From: Neckera pumila
Lineage: Eukaryota > Streptophyta > Bryopsida > Hypnales > Neckeraceae
DNA: 64,000 nt
NCBI GenBank assembly: GCA_963969595.1
Contig: OZ018415.1
Coordinates: 6,448,001 to 6,512,000, forward strand
Reading direction: 5' to 3'
Part shown: positions 61,228 through 64,000 of the stretch, one piece after another
Numbering within the stretch: position 1 is the first letter of the stretch
Layout: every line of letters starts with the position of its first letter
Notes under the pieces: model-generated
What the model saw: only the letters and a program-made list of their open reading frames with translations
What the model was told of the DNA's origin: nothing
The model's database searches: none
Made by a program: the position numbers and the translations under genes

Positions 61228-62144
61228 TTAACCCCTAAAGGACCGAGGTGATTTTCCTACCAAAAACCATTCAAAACTCTCATTTCTATTGCAAAGAGTT
61301 TAAGAAATTGTATTTTTTACATATCCAACCATAAGATCTTATACTTGACTAGTATATGAATATGTGGAAGAAATTTCAGAAACTTTGACCACGTAGAGTG
61401 CAAGATATATGCATTTAAAGTGAAGAAAACAAGTTTTTTTCCACCTTGTTTGACTACATTTTTTGGCTTTGAATCTTTTTAGTTCAAATTTTTTGCATTA
61501 TTGATTTTGATTTTCTACTTATTTATGTTAAGTAGTTGAGTTGAGAATCTACCAAAAAAATTTAGGAAAAAAAGCACTTAATTTTCATTCATTAAGAAAT
61601 TGTTCAGTAGAGGTGGGTACAAGATTGAAGAAAAAACTAAATTGTTAATAGCTTTTAGATGGAATTGAATCACAATAATTCCAACGGTGAGATTGTTCTA
61701 GCAAGAAAATCTAACCCTATCTAACAAAAAAATTTGAAAAATTGCATTCAAAAAATGAATTCTACAACTTATTTTTTCAAGAAGATGCTTAGATTACTTG
61801 AAAAACTAAGATTGTCTATAACTTTCTCATTATTAGTCCAAATTGAATGAAACAAAGCTTCACATGTAGACAAAAATATAATTGTTGAAGAAAAAATTTA
61901 AATTTTTTTTTTTTTGACTTTTTGTGATTTTTTTTGTGCTTCCCGCAAAATTCCAATTTTACTTATTGTGCCATAACTTTTGCTCCCAGGCATCAATTAA
62001 AATAAAAATTATATATTTGCAAAGATCTCGCAAAAATACACAAACTCAAAAAATCCCAAAAAATCCTACTAAAAATTGAGATCGTAGGAACCTGCCCAGA
62101 CCCAAATTGTTCCTCGAGGGGACAACCGGTCCTTTAGGGGTTAA
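61228..62144. mobile_element. TTAA-flanked TIR element, copy 4 (best preserved)
   Basis: TTAA-CCCCTAAAGGACCG at left and its perfect complement CGGTCCTTTAGGGG-TTAA at right; 909 bp between target sites, non-coding. Identical ends suggest this is the youngest copy. Confidence 0.85.
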
Positions 62145-62725
62145 AAGCTTAAGCGGTGGCAACGACCTTGCGCATGGCACTCTCCAAAAGCGCGTCCACC
62201 TTCTCTATTCCTCCTTCAATCTTCCATGCCACAAGGCATACTCCCAAGAAGAAGCACCCTCCCGCAATGCAACCTCCTTTGACGCCCTCCGAAAGCCATC
62301 TTCTCCAATTGGCCATCTTAGAATTTGCTAGAACAAGAATCGCAAAGAAAGGAAGCTCAAAGAATGAAGCTCATTGGAAAAGGGAGTTCTACAATTACAA
62401 GTAGCACTGCAATTTTGCTATTGTACGTTGAAACACTCAATGTGTATAAGGCAATCAACTAAGATGAGTGCTATTCGAAATACAAAAATTGAGTGCTAAT
62501 TGAATTACAATATATACAATGGGGTGTTCTTGCAAATCAATTTTAGCAAATCAATTGCCAATATTGATTATAACTTCTTCAATATAACTTAGAATTGTTG
62601 AAAACTTTGCAATGTTTCTTTATAGGTGTAGGCTAGGTTAGCACTTCTACAGAGAATATATATTTATTTTTAAAAATAAGCTTTAGCAAATACCAAAAGT
62701 TGAATTATTCTACAAGATTTTTTTT

Positions 62726-62767
<42 letters not shown>

Positions 62768-63628
62768 TTTTAGAAAGTATTGATAATGATAGTTATCACA
62801 TTGAACAGACTGTCTGTCTTATTTGTTTGATTTGTCCGCCTCTTTGGACGTTTGGTGAACTCAACCCGCCCAAGGTGACTGTCCTAAGGTAATCAAGTTA
62901 TCTGCCTACTCCACCCAAACTGTCCATTATGTCCGCCCATCTTGGAAGTTTGTTGACCCTAATTAACTTCCCTAATGTAACAACAATGAAAATAACTTTT
63001 CAAATTTTATGATATATAGGTTTAGAATAAATTTTTGCCAATTCTATTATGCACTTATAGTATTCAAGATCGTTCTTGAACAATGATTTCAAGACATACC
63101 ACATACAACAATGAATATTTGTGTTACTATAACAATGAAGGTAATCAAAACGAATGTTTTCCAATAATATAGTGCCCAACACTGTAGACACGAAGCTTAG
63201 AGGGAAGCCCAAGCTGCTAATATGCTTCCCCTACGCCATAAGTTCCCATTGTTTTTCTCACTTCTTAATCTTAATTGACAGTGTTTTTCTTTTATTAATT
63301 GTACCAGTCATGATACTATGATATGTTTACACCAAAACATGAGTTCTCCTAGTATAATATGTTCAAGATTTATATAGATTAATGATTTAATAATATGATA
63401 ATATACAAAAAGACAAGTTTTGCCAATAGTATAAAACCCTTATGACATAAGCTTTATGCTGACAACTCTTGTGTTGATTGTTTGCTGCAGCATAGTTTAG
63501 AAAACTACAGCCACGGCAAAGCAGATGCAACGGATTTAGAACAAATTATTCAAAAAAATGCCTTGTCCATTTAGGGATTAATATTCGGCAAAGGTCAAGA
63601 TTTACATAAATATTGCGAGCCTTTTGTG
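62145..63628. other. Intergenic; CT/TA microsatellite
   Basis: A (CT)n(TA)n tract lies at about 62727-62766. A short frame at 62156-62404 has no recognised features. Confidence 0.4.
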
Positions 63629-63631
63629 TTG

Positions 63632-63801
63632 CACTACAAGAAAATAGTGTCCAAATTGACACGTCCTAATTGACTAAAATGTCCAAATTGATAGAATTCT
63701 GTCAAAAGAATGTCCAAATTGACAGAAAATTGACAAAGTAATGTCCAAATTGACAAAAATTGACAAAAAATTGTCCGAATTGACACTGCTCCTTTGTAGT
63801 G
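63632..63801. mobile_element. Mini-CACTA element (170 bp)
   Basis: Starts CACTACAAGAAAATAGTGTCC and ends (complement) CACTACAAAGGAGCAGTGTC. A 3-bp duplication TTG lies on both sides (63629-63631 and 63802-63804). The interior is almost wholly sub-terminal repeats of TGTCCAAATTGAC. Too small to code, so mobilised in trans if at all. Confidence 0.75.
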
Positions 63802-64000
63802 TTGACACTAATTTGTGAGATATATTGAAAAAAAATTTGATTACTATCTGCCAAACATTGGTCTCTATAGATTTCACTTGGAATGAATGAACTATTTACC
63901 TAAACTCTCCCTTAGAATACCTGCTAGAACCTGTGTATAGTACTTCAGGTTTTGTAGTGGTTCCACTATGGACGGCTCCATCTTTGACACCTTGAGCGAC

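Noticed and set aside
61063..62404. Gene interrupted by the TTAA element (short frames on both sides)
   Set aside because: The frames are short, repeat-derived on the left and show no family features, so there is no basis for a gene.

Overview
This is a repeat-rich, AT-rich stretch of land-plant nuclear DNA. The evidence is the spliced plant-type genes (GT-AG introns with one probable GC-AG), a plant prolyl 4-hydroxylase, a plant PQ-loop transporter, telo-box promoter motifs (AAACCCTA), and a mixture of MULE, Tc1/mariner, Stowaway-like, CACTA-like and Helitron-like elements. I cannot name the species. The transposon content made me think of a non-flowering land plant, but that is only an impression.

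Layout. 1-1346: upstream region of the first gene. 1347-5429 (+): prolyl 4-hydroxylase (P4H1 type, 12 exons, 284 aa), intact. 6559-9401 (-): PQ-loop transporter, convergent with P4H1, 8 exons in my model. 10718-15136: a MITE split by a head-to-tail array of three Helitron-like units with long (AAAC)n tracts, then several small TIR elements and a second two-unit array. 15137-19440: AT-rich DNA with minisatellites and small repeats. 19438-20365: a TTAA-flanked element. 20380-20625 and 31916-32231 (-): the two halves of a Tc1/mariner relic. 20636-31905: an 11.27-kb MULE inserted between them with a perfect 10-bp target-site duplication. 32371-34201: a Stowaway-like MITE and another TTAA-flanked element carrying a nested MITE. 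37165-37521 (-): a small single-span membrane protein. 40030-45668 (+): NOC2 (13 exons, 954 aa) with an unusual C-terminal RGG domain. 46682-47960 (-): a papain-like protease pseudogene. 48-64 kb: no intact gene; satellites, duplicated blocks, AGGT-type MITEs, two more TTAA elements and a 170-bp mini-CACTA.

The outstanding feature is the MULE. It carries two divergently transcribed, intron-containing genes. One is a MULE transposase (WRKY-GCM1-like zinc finger, DDE core, SWIM finger). The other is a protein of about 1233 codons that I read as a ParB/sulfiredoxin-fold domain joined to a beta-order N4/N6 amino-methyltransferase domain. That pairing is familiar from phages and bacterial mobile elements, and I know of no description of it as plant transposon cargo. 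The first long intron of the methyltransferase gene holds a tandem repeat with six near-identical 12-bp palindromes. Both genes carry premature stops, and every one is a single C-to-T or G-to-A step from a sense codon, as expected for a silenced, methylated element. All domain calls here come from reading motifs, with no database search.
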